Assembly: GCA_905235595.1 (NCBI GenBank)
Contig: CAJOMG010000009.1
Coordinates: 44,845-108,844, forward strand
Reading direction: 5' to 3'
Source of the DNA: an uncultured Desulfovibrio sp.
GTDB taxonomy: Bacteria; Desulfobacterota; Desulfovibrionia; Desulfovibrionales; Desulfovibrionaceae
Length of the DNA: 64,000 nt
Positions within the stretch are counted from its first letter, which is position 1. Each line of letters begins with the position of its first letter. Below are positions 9,584 to 18,202 of this stretch, in pieces. The position numbers were made by a program, and so were the translations under genes. The notes beneath the pieces were generated by a model, which ran no database searches, was not told the DNA's origin, and saw nothing but the letters and a program-made list of their open reading frames with translations.

Positions 9584-10726
9584 ATGGCACTTTCCAACTT
9601 TCTTATTCATCCGCCGTCTGAATCGCCCCAGGCACATAACGGCGCACTTCGCCGTTCAAATGCTGCGCAAAATGGCTCTCCATCGGTCTTTGCCAATCTT
9701 ATGAACGGCTCCAAGGTATCCTCGGAAAATGCTGATTCCACCGGACTACGCAATACGGCTACCCCCATGGCTCTCAACAGCCAAAGAAATTTTGTACTGG
9801 CCGGTCGCACCCCAAGTGACCTCATGCGGGCACAAGTCTTCACCAAGGCTGAAGCCGACATGCGTCAAAATAAGGCTATTGAGGGTCTCATGCAAAGCAT
9901 GACCGGCAACGGATCAACACTGGATCTAGCCCGCAGCATGGGAACAGCGAGGCATCTTGGCTCCATTACGGGAGCCTTTGACAATCGCCTTCGTGGACTG
10001 AACATGGGAGATTTCGTCCACTCCCGCAACAATACCGCCAGAAATAATGCATCCACCTCCCGCACCAAACCTTCCCATCCGGTTGAAGACATGGGGCTTG
10101 GGCAGCTTTCCGCACGTTTTGAATCCGGCAGCGATGGCGTTGCTGCAGTTGGCTATGACCGCAATGGCGGCACGTCGTATGGCAAGTACCAAGTTTCATC
10201 TCGTGCAGGCAGCCTGACGGATTTTCTAAAATTTTTGGATACAGAAGCTCCCGATATTTCCAAGCGGCTGCGTGCATCCGGTCCCGGCAATACAGGAAGT
10301 CGCAAGGGAGCTATGCCAGACATGTGGCGTGCCATCGCAAGTGAACAGCCCGAACGATTTGAAAAGCTGCAGGAGGCCTTTGTACACCAAAGCCACTACA
10401 AGCCTGCTCTGGAATCCATCGTCCAGCGCACGGGCCTGACAGAGGCAACACTTTCCCCTGCAATGCGTGAGGTTATCTGGAGTACAGCTGTACAGCACGG
10501 TCCAGCCGGCGCAGCACGCATTTTTGCTCGTGCCGATACCATGAGCGGCAAGCCAACTGACCCTGCCTACGAGCGCAAGCTCATTTCCAATGTCTACAAA
10601 ATCCGTGTGGGACAATTTGGATCCTCAACCAGCAGTGTTCAAGCTGCTGTTGCAAACCGCTTCAAGCAGGAAAAGGCCATCGCCCTGAATATGCTGGATG
10701 GCAACAGAGCCTCTACTTTGGCATAG
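9584..10726 (+). CDS. Protein with C-terminal lysozyme-like domain (VgrG-3 C-terminal type)
   Basis: 380 residues. The first ~170 are low-complexity, rich in Ser, Asn and Arg, with no signal peptide seen. From about residue 170 a compact domain begins with LSARFESGSDGVAAVGYDRNGG, followed by SYGKYQVSS and, later, AMREVIWSTAVQHGPAGAARIF. This resembles the peptidoglycan-cleaving domain found at the C-terminus of VgrG-3-type spikes; the glutamate in FESGS is the candidate acid. An AGGAGGAAACT Shine-Dalgarno precedes the ATG, and a sigma54-type promoter lies just upstream. No type VI secretion genes are near, so a wall-remodelling role, perhaps with flagella, is as likely. The domain call is moderate; the biological role is inference. 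Confidence 0.6.
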   Translation: MALSNFLIHPPSESPQAHNGALRRSNAAQNGSPSVFANLMNGSKVSSENADSTGLRNTATPMALNSQRNFVLAGRTPSDLMRAQVFTKAEADMRQNKAIEGLMQSMTGNGSTLDLARSMGTARHLGSITGAFDNRLRGLNMGDFVHSRNNTARNNASTSRTKPSHPVEDMGLGQLSARFESGSDGVAAVGYDRNGGTSYGKYQVSSRAGSLTDFLKFLDTEAPDISKRLRASGPGNTGSRKGAMPDMWRAIASEQPERFEKLQEAFVHQSHYKPALESIVQRTGLTEATLSPAMREVIWSTAVQHGPAGAARIFARADTMSGKPTDPAYERKLISNVYKIRVGQFGSSTSSVQAAVANRFKQEKAIALNMLDGNRASTLA

Positions 10727-10739
10727 CCGAGCCAGAACA

Positions 10740-12371
10740 ATGTCTACAGCAGGCACAGGCACAACACTGCTCATCAATTTGACGCGCTTCGGTGATTTGC
10801 TGCAAAGTCAGCCTCTTATTGATGAAATTCACCACAAGGGCAATCGGGTTCATTTGCTCTGCCTGGAAAATTTTTCATCAGCGCTTCCCCTGCTACGCCA
10901 TGTGGAACAGGCATGGCCACTGCCAGGTGCGCGGTTTATGGCTGATATGGACAAAAACTGGCGCACAGCTGTTTCTAATCTCCTTGACATTACCCGCACT
11001 ATACGTAAGCAGTCGTGCCCCAATTGCGTAATCAACCTCACAACAACCCTGCCGGCCCGGTTGTTGGCAGGGCTGCTCTGTGAAGATATTACCAGAATAC
11101 GCGGTTTTTGCCTAGATCGTGAAGGATTTGGACGCAATAACGGCATCTGGGCATCCTTTCTCAACGGCACCACAGCCAGTCGATTAAGTGCACCCTTCAA
11201 TATTGTTGATATGTTTCGGATGTTGGGCAACCCGGACAGCAGCGGTGACACCGCACACCTGCCTCGTTTCAGACTGGCCCCACCATTACCTAAGGCTATG
11301 GTCAAGGCTGACACTCTCTTGGCCAACGCCCCCGCAGGTACTCGCGGGTATGTTTGCATGCAACTAGGAGCCAGTGAGACACGACGGCAATGGCCAGCGC
11401 ACAGTTTTGCAACTGTGGGTGACAGGCTGTGGCAGGAACTGCGCTTATGCCCTGTGCTGCTTGGTTCCACTGCCGAAGCGCCACTCGCTAGAGCCTATAT
11501 GGCAAGTACCCATGCTCCCTGCATTGATACCATTGGGAAAACTGATCTTGAAAGCCTGGCGGCATTGCTTATCCGCTCACGTCTGCTTATTACAAATGAC
11601 ACCGGCACTATGCACCTTGCTGCAGGACTCGGGGTAACCTGTCTGGCCATATTTCTCGCCACCGCGCAACCCTGCGACACCGGCCCCTACCTGCCCGACT
11701 GCTGTTGTCTGGAACCGGCTCTGTCTTGCCATCCCTGCCAGTTCAATACTCCCTGCACGAACAATCTTGAATGCGTTTCATATATACGTCCTCAGGTTGT
11801 GAGCGAGCTTGCCCTTACCCGGCTGACACGAAGTACATGGGATACTGCCTGCCTAACCAGTATTGAAAACGAAGCTAGAATCTGGCTGACGGACCAGGAT
11901 GCTCAGGGATTTGCTTTCGTGCGTCGATTAACAGCACTGCCTCCTGATGACCGAAGCCTATGGCTCCTGCACCAACGCATCTTCTGGCGTCAATTACTCG
12001 ACACTATGAATGGACATAGTTATCCCACCCACACGCACTGTGAACAGGTACGACCAATGGTAACGGCCTATTCCGACGCCTTTGTTGAACGCATGGTTAC
12101 AGCATTGACACAAGCGAGTCATTTGTTTGCCCTCCTGACGGAACAGGGACACCTGATTGGCAAAAGCGCTATGGTCGGGCAACTTTTTCTGCGCAATTGT
12201 GACCGTGTGCAGAACGTCCTGGATGACTGTCCAGAACTGCGTTCCCTAGGCGGCTTTTGGCGTGAGCTCCGTCATGAACGTGGCGATCGCATAGACGATC
12301 TTTTGGCAATCACAGATCTACTAGAACAGCATATCGGCAACTGGCGTAACCTTTTTAAAAATGGCACATAG
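10740..12371 (+). CDS. Glycosyltransferase family 9 (heptosyltransferase-like) with C-terminal extension
   Basis: 543 residues from ATG 10740; the frame is open earlier but would overlap the upstream gene. The GT9 opening is LLINLTRFGDLLQSQPLIDEI, and the nucleotide-sugar site is VCMQLGASETRRQW and LLITNDTGTMHLAAGLGV. Typical heptosyltransferases are ~350 residues; here about 190 more follow, from roughly residue 355, starting with a Cys-rich piece (CCCLEPALSCHPCQF) and continuing as alpha-helical sequence I cannot assign. GT9 enzymes move heptose or similar sugars onto lipopolysaccharide or, in some bacteria, proteins. Position behind the lysozyme-like gene under a sigma54 promoter hints at flagellar or surface modification. 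Confidence 0.8.
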   Translation: MSTAGTGTTLLINLTRFGDLLQSQPLIDEIHHKGNRVHLLCLENFSSALPLLRHVEQAWPLPGARFMADMDKNWRTAVSNLLDITRTIRKQSCPNCVINLTTTLPARLLAGLLCEDITRIRGFCLDREGFGRNNGIWASFLNGTTASRLSAPFNIVDMFRMLGNPDSSGDTAHLPRFRLAPPLPKAMVKADTLLANAPAGTRGYVCMQLGASETRRQWPAHSFATVGDRLWQELRLCPVLLGSTAEAPLARAYMASTHAPCIDTIGKTDLESLAALLIRSRLLITNDTGTMHLAAGLGVTCLAIFLATAQPCDTGPYLPDCCCLEPALSCHPCQFNTPCTNNLECVSYIRPQVVSELALTRLTRSTWDTACLTSIENEARIWLTDQDAQGFAFVRRLTALPPDDRSLWLLHQRIFWRQLLDTMNGHSYPTHTHCEQVRPMVTAYSDAFVERMVTALTQASHLFALLTEQGHLIGKSAMVGQLFLRNCDRVQNVLDDCPELRSLGGFWRELRHERGDRIDDLLAITDLLEQHIGNWRNLFKNGT

Positions 12372-12437
12372 TTTGCTTATAAAAAAGCATCATGACAACG
12401 GAAAAACTTTCCCTGTGGGGATGAGGAGGGAATACAC

Positions 12438-13043
12438 ATGATTATCGTAGACGGTACACAAAGTGAAAAGAACATTTCTACATTCGCTAATCTGGAAGAA
12501 ATTCTAAAGGACGTAATGCAGGACGAGAAGATGGAAAATCGCGTCGTGACAGATGTATTCGTCAACAACGAGGCCTTTTCTGAAATCTATCCGCATCAAG
12601 CGGAAGACATTGAAAGTTCAGAAATCACTTCTGTTGAAGTGCGCTCAATGCCTCTTTCAGAGATGGCTGTAGAGATGTCTGCTGAAATGGGCAAAGTTGC
12701 ACAAATGATGGAGCATGGTGCCCGTCAGGTTTCTCGTCTATTTCGTCAGGCAGAAGATACTGACGCTCTGGAACTCTTCCAGGATTTGCTGGACGTTACC
12801 CGTGACTTCATGGGGATGATTAGTGCGCTGCGGAGCAGGTACGCCACAGGCAATCTCGAAGATTTTGCAGAAAAGACTGAATCATTTTCCAACCTGCTTT
12901 CCGAAATGAGCGATGTGCTCGAGAATGAAGACTGGATACTTCTTGCCGATCTTCTGGAATACGAATTCATTCCCCAATGCGAAGACTGGCGTATAATCAG
13001 TGAAAATCTGCATGTACAGGTCAGTGGTCTTGTGACCCAATAA
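12438..13043 (+). CDS. Unknown protein
   Basis: 201 residues, acidic, no membrane segment. The first ~75 residues look alpha/beta (MIIVDGTQSEKN, TDVFVNNEAFSEIYP, EITSVEVRSMPLSEM); the remainder is predicted all-helical (ELFQDLLDVTRDFMGMISAL, LSEMSDVLENEDWILLADLLEYE). A strong GGAGGG lies 8 bases before ATG. It precedes the 107-residue gene by 14 bases, so the two are an operon, probably continuing from the glycosyltransferase. I do not recognise the family; helical content and neighbours would fit a secretion-chaperone or flagellar accessory role, which is only a suggestion. Confidence 0.65.
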   Translation: MIIVDGTQSEKNISTFANLEEILKDVMQDEKMENRVVTDVFVNNEAFSEIYPHQAEDIESSEITSVEVRSMPLSEMAVEMSAEMGKVAQMMEHGARQVSRLFRQAEDTDALELFQDLLDVTRDFMGMISALRSRYATGNLEDFAEKTESFSNLLSEMSDVLENEDWILLADLLEYEFIPQCEDWRIISENLHVQVSGLVTQ

Positions 13044-13057
13044 ATGGCGGGGAAACT

Positions 13058-13381
13058 ATGAGTGAAGGAATGTGCCTTCTGAATGAAGCTTTGGATCTTG
13101 CCCGACAGGAAGCAACTGCACTGGAAGACGGAGCCTATGCAAGAGCAGTCGAACTTGCCGAACGTCGTAATGCCGTGACCGGCTTAGCCTGGAAAAACTT
13201 TGACAGTAACGAAACTGAACAGTACAAGTCATATTTAACTGAACTTGCTCGTATGCAACACTACCTGACGGGGCTCGCGACCAGAGCTTACAACGACATC
13301 AGAGCACATTTACAACGGGCACGCGTGGAACGTCGACGTATGCAGGGATATCACAAAACCGTCGGGCAGGCACTGCAATAG
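13058..13381 (+). CDS. Small helical protein, possible FlgN/FliT-like chaperone
   Basis: 107 residues, entirely helical by appearance, with charged heptad-like runs (LARQEATALEDGAYARAVELAERRN, LARMQHYLTGLATRAYND). Length and helical make-up match flagellar export chaperones of the FlgN/FliT kind, whose sequences are poorly conserved. GGGGAAACT precedes the ATG. It is the last gene of the rightward block and is followed by a hairpin terminator. The chaperone idea rests on size, composition and neighbours only. Confidence 0.6.
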   Translation: MSEGMCLLNEALDLARQEATALEDGAYARAVELAERRNAVTGLAWKNFDSNETEQYKSYLTELARMQHYLTGLATRAYNDIRAHLQRARVERRRMQGYHKTVGQALQ

Positions 13382-13406
13382 TCACAAATCTCTTTAAACA
13401 TTCCAG

Positions 13407-13426
13407 GGGGGCTGTCAAAGGCCCCC
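13407..13426 (+). terminator. Hairpin after the 9584-13381 block
   Basis: GGGGGC and GCCCCC form a 6-bp GC stem with an 8-base loop, 25 bases after the stop codon; the T-tract after it is weak (ACTTTG). It lies between convergent genes and could act in both directions. Confidence 0.5.
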
Positions 13427-13466
13427 ACTTTGCGTATACGACATAAAAAGATGATTGTAGCAACAC

Positions 13467-14111
13467 CTATATAACCCCCAACTGCATAGCCTTACGCACT
13501 TCCTCAACGCGCGCGCCGATGTCTGGAGCTGCTACAAGCTCACTTACTAAAGCGCAGCAGCGTGCGCCATGATGAACAACCGTGGCAATATTATGCCGTT
13601 TGATGCCCCCAATGGCTACAAAGGGTATACTCATGTTTTGCACCACCCAATCGAGGTAGGCATAGCCCACTGGAGCCACCACATCTTCCTTGGTTTGAGT
13701 GGCAAAAATAGGGCCAACGCCAATATAATCCGCCCCAACAGTCTGAGCCGCCATCGCCTGCTCGGGTGAATGCGTGGAGAGGCCAATGAGCATATCAGGC
13801 CCCACCAGAGTACGCACATCAGGTACGGGTATATCCTCCTGTCCCACATGCACTCCATCGGCATGTACCATCATAGCTATATCCACATGGTCATCAACTA
13901 TGAAGCAGGCACCAGCGGCTGTGGTCAAACGGCGTAAAAGACGACATTCTTCCAGCATAGCGCGACCCTTGAGTTTCTTTTCGCGATACTGAAGGATACG
14001 AACTCCTGCCCCAAGCAAGGCCGAAGCTACTTCTTCCAATGTTCTGCCCAGCGAAAGCCCGGCATCGGTAAGCGCATATATATCTGTTTCCCCGGGTAAA
14101 ATTCTCGGCAT
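13467..14111 (-). CDS. thiE: Thiamine-phosphate synthase
   Basis: 214 residues from ATG 14111, preceded by AAGAGG; the frame is open to 14231 but that would overlap the DUF362 gene. The TIM-barrel signatures of ThiE are plain: YALTDAGLS, VRILQYREKKLKGR, ACFIVDDHVDIAM, ADGVHVGQEDIPV, LIGLSTHSPEQA, DYIGVGPIFATQTKE and FVAIGGIKRHNI. It joins the thiazole and pyrimidine halves to make thiamine monophosphate in the cytoplasm. The DUF362 gene ends 26 bases upstream, so they are likely one transcript. No other thiamine genes or TPP riboswitch are seen here. Confidence 0.95.
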   Translation of the reverse strand: MPRILPGETDIYALTDAGLSLGRTLEEVASALLGAGVRILQYREKKLKGRAMLEECRLLRRLTTAAGACFIVDDHVDIAMMVHADGVHVGQEDIPVPDVRTLVGPDMLIGLSTHSPEQAMAAQTVGADYIGVGPIFATQTKEDVVAPVGYAYLDWVVQNMSIPFVAIGGIKRHNIATVVHHGARCCALVSELVAAPDIGARVEEVRKAMQLGVI

Positions 14112-14137
14112 GGCATCCTCTTTGGGCAATTTACAGG

Positions 14138-15136
14138 TTATCGCTGCAATGCAGCCATGATACGGCGAATGCAACTCCGCACAAAACGTGCAGGATGAAA
14201 TGATGTATGCGCAAGCTGCGTCGGAAGACAAAAGCCTGTTGCGTCAATATCTTTTGGGCACAGCAGCGGAAATGCCACCGCTGTTCCCGCTGCAGCAGTC
14301 CCCCAAGCCTTACGGCGGGTCAGTGCGGCTCCCAAAGGGACATCTGTAGGGGTCTTGCCGAGGATGGCATAGAGCGTTTCATCCAAAGCCACAGCCGAGG
14401 CGCTGGCTCCAAGCAAACCAAGAGGAAAAGGTTTTCCCTTGGATGGGCCTGTTTCATGCATGGCTGTTATCCCGTCGGCCAGTGCGGCCACAGGGGGCAA
14501 CACGGCCCATAAGGCAGCCAGACATTCAGCGAACAATAAGGGATCTCGTCCCTCACGGGCATGGGCCACAGCCTTGTGCAAACCAGGAACACAACCAAAA
14601 CAATTTTTGACGGAGAGCGTCAGCAGCATTTGGCTGTGTGCTTTGACCCGCGGCACAGAAAGCAGAAAATCACTTTCCAGGGCACAGCGTGCAACATGAA
14701 AACGCACTTGTACACTTCGCAAGTCTTGCAGCGGCAGAGAAACAATGGAGGCTGCGCCCATGTTCTCCACGTTCAAACCCAAAGGACGCAAGGCTTCTGC
14801 AAGGCCCACCCTGCGGGCCACGGTACATGCCCGACCAAACCCAGGCGAATCAGCCACCCGCACCTGAGCGCCATAGTCAAGAAGCCAGGCGCATGCTGCA
14901 GCCACGACTTCTGGCGTTGTGCAGGCAAGGGGATTTGCCATAAGCAGATTTGGTTTGACCAAAACACGGCACCCGGGCCGCAAGGGAACAAACTTTGGCA
15001 ATTGCGATGCATCCAGCAATGAACCCACGGCAAGACGCAACGCATCTCCGTCCTTGTATTTCAAAAGAGCCACAGGTACGGCTGCGTCAGATATATTCTG
15101 TTGCATACAGACAGCATTGTTTGAGACAGTATCCAT
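14138..15136 (-). CDS. DUF362 domain protein
   Basis: About 332 residues if the ATG at 15136 is used; ATG 15106 and more distant TTG/ATG codons are alternatives, and none has a good Shine-Dalgarno. The DUF362 pattern is clear: VLVKPNLLMANP near the start, VRVADSPGFG, LLSVPRVKAHSQMLLTLSVKN and LADGITAMHETGPSKG. Many DUF362 proteins carry a C-terminal ferredoxin domain; this one has none, and its cysteines are not in CxxCxxC arrays. Function is unknown, although the family is common in anaerobes. It lies upstream of thiE on the same strand. Confidence 0.8.
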   Translation of the reverse strand: MDTVSNNAVCMQQNISDAAVPVALLKYKDGDALRLAVGSLLDASQLPKFVPLRPGCRVLVKPNLLMANPLACTTPEVVAAACAWLLDYGAQVRVADSPGFGRACTVARRVGLAEALRPLGLNVENMGAASIVSLPLQDLRSVQVRFHVARCALESDFLLSVPRVKAHSQMLLTLSVKNCFGCVPGLHKAVAHAREGRDPLLFAECLAALWAVLPPVAALADGITAMHETGPSKGKPFPLGLLGASASAVALDETLYAILGKTPTDVPLGAALTRRKAWGTAAAGTAVAFPLLCPKDIDATGFCLPTQLAHTSFHPARFVRSCIRRIMAALQR

Positions 15137-15333
15137 TGTTGGACTATGCCGTGCAGTGACAGACTTGTAAAGTAGCAGTCTTTTCAAAAGTCGCGTCTTG
15201 CCGTAATCTGGGATTATGTTCATGCAAGCAGGGTATGTCTCCCATGTCTTGCCCAATGCCTATCCATAACATGCCACGGCAACGCCGTAGCGCAGCAACA
15301 AGCATGTGTCAGTAACCATAAAGGAGAAGTCTC

Positions 15334-15687
15334 ATGATTACACGTGCCGATGCTCTAGATGTATTTGACAAGGAAATTTTTGGTGGTCCCGGTGTCATCA
15401 CGTTCACAAAGATTGTTGATTCTCCGGCACTAGCGGGAAACGGTCGCCTGTTCAACATAGGTGTGCTCAAGCCTGGCAACGCCATTGGCTATCATGTACA
15501 CAAGGGCGATCTGGAAATCTATTATATTCTGGAAGGTGAAGGCAAGTATAACGACAACGGCACCGAAGTCCTTGTCAAAGCTGGGGACGTAACCATCTGT
15601 AATGACGGTGAGGGACATGGACTTCTGAACACCGGAAGCACAGATCTCAAGATGGTTGCCCTTATCCTGTTCACAGACAGGAAGTGA
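15334..15687 (+). CDS. Cupin domain protein
   Basis: 117 residues, a single small cupin. Motif 1 appears as GYHVHKGDLEIYYILEGEGKY and motif 2 as AGDVTICNDGEGHGLLN; two His and a Glu in motif 1 and a His in motif 2 are suited to a metal. AAAGGAG lies 7 bases before ATG. Such proteins include sugar-binding and isomerase-like cupins; the substrate is not evident. It is monocistronic, convergent with mrp. Confidence 0.88.
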   Translation: MITRADALDVFDKEIFGGPGVITFTKIVDSPALAGNGRLFNIGVLKPGNAIGYHVHKGDLEIYYILEGEGKYNDNGTEVLVKAGDVTICNDGEGHGLLNTGSTDLKMVALILFTDRK

Positions 15688-15693
15688 TACTCC

Positions 15694-15749
15694 GAACCGC
15701 CATGCTAACATGTGCACCGTCAGGACAACACACAGAGGCGTGGCGGTTC
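15694..15749. terminator. Hairpin between convergent cupin and mrp genes
   Basis: GAACCGCCATGC (15694-15705) pairs with GCGTGGCGGTTC (15738-15749) over 12 bp with one G-U, around a 32-base loop. No T-run follows on either strand, so intrinsic termination is uncertain. Confidence 0.35.
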
Positions 15750-15769
15750 TTCATGGCGTCATTGCCCTT

Positions 15770-16597
15770 TTACAGACGTTCCAGCACGGCTACGGCACCG
15801 TCCATGAAATGCTGCTCCAGGCCCTCAATCGCTCCCTTGTCACAGGCAGAGGCCAAGGCAGGATCAATGGGCAGCTGCGCCAGAACTTTCAAGCCATAAC
15901 GCTGGGCTTCAGCGTCAATATGGCTTTCACCAAAGATCTTATATTTCTTGCCATTATCTGGACACTGAAAATAGGCATAATTTTCCACCAGACCAAGGAT
16001 GGGCACATTCATCTGCTGCGCCATGTCAATGGCCTTGCGAACGATCATGCCCACTAGCTCCTGCGGCGAGGTGACAACCACGATACCATCCACAGGCAGA
16101 GACTGAAACACTGTCAATGGCACGTCACCCGTTCCCGGAGGCATATCTACAAACATGTAGTCTATATTACTCCAGATTACCTCGGACCAAAACTGCTTAA
16201 CTGCTCCGGCAATGATAGGGCCGCGCCAGATCACGGCATCTCCGGCACTGGGCAAGAGCAGATTCATGGACATAATATCCACACCACCCTTGCTGCGTTC
16301 GGGCAGGATGCCATCATCATCGCCATGCACCTGACCCGTGAGGCCAAAAACACGGGGGATGGAAGGTCCTGTGATATCTGCATCAAGGATGGCACAATGG
16401 TGGCCCTGCCTGCTCATAGCTACGGCCAGCAATGATGTTACGAGAGATTTACCTACTCCGCCCTTGCCACTGACAACTGAAATCACCTTGCCAATATGAC
16501 TCTTAGGGTGAGGCTTGACACGGAAATCAGGTTCGCCTTCCGTGCGTTCGGCGCACGCCTCTCCGCATGAACCACATTTGTGGTTGCAATCACTCAT
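15770..16597 (-). CDS. mrp: Mrp/NBP35-type iron-sulfur carrier ATPase
   Basis: 275 residues. The N-terminus has a Cys cluster (CNHKCGSCGEAC) like NBP35-type proteins. The deviant Walker A is SGKGGVGKS, followed by ILDADITGPSIPRVFGL and VDMPPGTGDVPLTV. The C-terminal CxxC found in many Mrp proteins is not evident (only FQCPDNGKK). These dimeric ATPases bind and hand over 4Fe-4S clusters in the cytoplasm. It is the last gene of a leftward group: 42-residue peptide, cutA, PfkB-type kinase, mrp, with 21 bases between the kinase and this gene. Confidence 0.93.
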   Translation of the reverse strand: MSDCNHKCGSCGEACAERTEGEPDFRVKPHPKSHIGKVISVVSGKGGVGKSLVTSLLAVAMSRQGHHCAILDADITGPSIPRVFGLTGQVHGDDDGILPERSKGGVDIMSMNLLLPSAGDAVIWRGPIIAGAVKQFWSEVIWSNIDYMFVDMPPGTGDVPLTVFQSLPVDGIVVVTSPQELVGMIVRKAIDMAQQMNVPILGLVENYAYFQCPDNGKKYKIFGESHIDAEAQRYGLKVLAQLPIDPALASACDKGAIEGLEQHFMDGAVAVLERL

Positions 16598-16618
16598 GAT
16601 CCAGTCCTTTTCTCAAGT

Positions 16619-17569
16619 CTAAAAAATTCCTTCTGGCAAAGAGCCAAAGGTCGCCTCATAACGTTTTGTAAAAGCATCTGCTGTGTATTCGTGTTCCTGT
16701 GTGCCCATTTTTTCAAGACAGAAACTAGCGCTAACCGCCCCCAATTTTGCCGCTTCAGGCATGGCAAGCCCGTGCATGAGCCCCTTGAGCAAGCCCGCAC
16801 GGTGCGCGTCACCAGCACCAGTGGGGTCTGTCACATTTTGAATGGATACCGCTGGAATGCGCACTTCTGTGCCATCAGCACCGCGTACCAGGGCTCCATC
16901 CGCCCCCAAGGTGGTCACCAGCCAAAGAGTGCGCCCCACTAGCTCATTCTCACTTTTGCCGGTTGCCCTGCAAATCATGTTCAGCTCGTAGTCATTTGTG
17001 ATGCATGCAAAGGAGCCCTCAATGGCCGCGAGCAGGTCTGCCCCGCTTAACACTGGTAACTGTTGGCCCGGGTCAAAAATATAACGGACGCCCTTTTCTC
17101 TGTAAAAAGCAGGCAGGCGACGCATGTCGTCAATATTGCCAGGTGAAACGATAGCCATATCCGCCTCTGGATTGAGATTGGGGAAGGCATAATCTGCTGC
17201 ACGCGCCATGGCACCGGGGTAGAAGCCGGTAATCTGATTGCTGTTCAGGTCAGTAGTAATATAGCAGAGAGCAGTAAAAATATCGTCCATACGGTGTATA
17301 CCTTCCAAGGACAGCCCCTTGGCCTTCAGGGCATCTGCATATGGCCCGAAGTCTCGCCCGGCAGCTGCTATAATGACGGGTTTTTCGCCCAATAACGCCA
17401 GCGAATAGGCTATATTGCCAGCGCACCCGCCACGTCGCTCGTCCATACCATCTACCATAAAGCTCACATTGATCATGTGAAGCTTATCCATGAGGATATG
17501 ATCCTGAAAGTTGCCAGGAAAAGTCATGATTCTGTCAAATGCCAGTGAACCGGAGATGTAGATGGACAT
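16619..17569 (-). CDS. PfkB-family carbohydrate/nucleoside kinase (adenosine-kinase-like)
   Basis: 316 residues from ATG 17569, with AAGAGGAAG just upstream; the frame opens further left but without support. The PfkB N-terminal glycine motif is GGCAGNIAYSLALLG and the C-terminal signature with the catalytic Asp is VTDPTGAGDAHRAGLLKG. The opening MSIYISGSLAFDRIMTFPG and the lid region resemble the adenosine kinase/ribokinase branch common in this group. It phosphorylates a sugar or nucleoside; specificity cannot be told from sequence. It lies between cutA (41 bases upstream) and mrp. Confidence 0.9.
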   Translation of the reverse strand: MSIYISGSLAFDRIMTFPGNFQDHILMDKLHMINVSFMVDGMDERRGGCAGNIAYSLALLGEKPVIIAAAGRDFGPYADALKAKGLSLEGIHRMDDIFTALCYITTDLNSNQITGFYPGAMARAADYAFPNLNPEADMAIVSPGNIDDMRRLPAFYREKGVRYIFDPGQQLPVLSGADLLAAIEGSFACITNDYELNMICRATGKSENELVGRTLWLVTTLGADGALVRGADGTEVRIPAVSIQNVTDPTGAGDAHRAGLLKGLMHGLAMPEAAKLGAVSASFCLEKMGTQEHEYTADAFTKRYEATFGSLPEGIF

Positions 17570-17610
17570 AGCTTCCTCTTGGATTAGGTTGATACAGCAT
17601 GCTGATGATG

Positions 17611-17988
17611 CTACGTCTTGAAATGTTCCTCTGCAGGCGTGCCCATGCATCCCAAGGGAAAGCTGTTTTCCGCGATCCAGTGCAAAAAGGGGCCATGCCC
17701 GTCAGTAATGGGCAGAGCTACAATACATGGCACTTCATAATCGTGTTGCTCACGTACAGCCTGCATACAAACTGACAAGGCCATACCGCTCACCTGCGCT
17801 AACAACAGGCACTCGTCCTTTTCACACACGGCTCCTTGCCAGTGATAGACGGACCAAACGCCCCCAATCACGTTGACGCCGGCAGCCAGGCGTTCACGCA
17901 CCAAAAAGCGAGCAAGCGACAAGGCCATTTCTCTGTTGGCTACAGTAATATAGACCAGATATGCCTTATCATCCTTAACAGCATGCAT
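17611..17988 (-). CDS. cutA: CutA divalent-cation tolerance protein
   Basis: 125 residues from ATG 17988. GGAG sits only about 2 bases from this ATG, which is too close, so an upstream GTG or TTG (to 18015) is possible. CutA hallmarks are LARFLVRERLAAGVNVIGGVWSVYHWQG and, near the C-terminus, YEVPCIVALPITDGHGPFLHWI. CutA forms ferredoxin-like trimers and is linked to copper and other metal tolerance, although its biochemical role is unsettled. It sits downstream of the small membrane peptide and its palindromic operator. Confidence 0.92.
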   Translation of the reverse strand: MHAVKDDKAYLVYITVANREMALSLARFLVRERLAAGVNVIGGVWSVYHWQGAVCEKDECLLLAQVSGMALSVCMQAVREQHDYEVPCIVALPITDGHGPFLHWIAENSFPLGCMGTPAEEHFKT

Positions 17989-18020
17989 GCTCCTATGGTA
18001 CACGTTGCCGGGCAAAAAAC

Positions 18021-18035
18021 AACACCAAAAGTGTT
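18021..18035 (-). terminator. Weak hairpin with T-run between small peptide and cutA
   Basis: On the minus strand AACAC-TTTTG-GTGTT is followed by GTTTTTT. The 5-bp stem is weak; it could give partial termination after the peptide gene, with cutA read by read-through. Confidence 0.25.
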
Positions 18036-18063
18036 CTCACTGCCTACTCGAAGAAATACCAGC

Positions 18064-18192
18064 TTACATATCCGCGCTGTGCTGCACATGCGCGCTCTGG
18101 TAGCTGGGCATACTCTCCACATATTGCCATGAAGAATATGCGCTTACACCAATGCACAGTGCAAAGAAAAGAATGGTCATATAGTTATTCAT
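18064..18192 (-). CDS. Small single-pass membrane peptide (42 residues)
   Basis: This 42-codon frame starts at ATG 18192, with GAGG 6 bases upstream, and stops at TAA 18064. It opens MNNYMTILFFALCIGVSAYS, an obvious membrane helix or uncleaved signal, then continues SWQYVESMPSYQSAH and ends VQHSADM with two histidines. It lies directly behind a TTGACA/TATTGT promoter whose -10 is embedded in an 11-bp palindrome, and in front of cutA, the PfkB-type kinase and mrp. Placement, ribosome site and regulated promoter all favour a real gene. I do not recognise the peptide; link to CutA suggests metal or redox stress, as inference. Confidence 0.6.
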   Translation of the reverse strand: MNNYMTILFFALCIGVSAYSSWQYVESMPSYQSAHVQHSADM

Positions 18193-18202
18193 TGCATACC
18201 TC

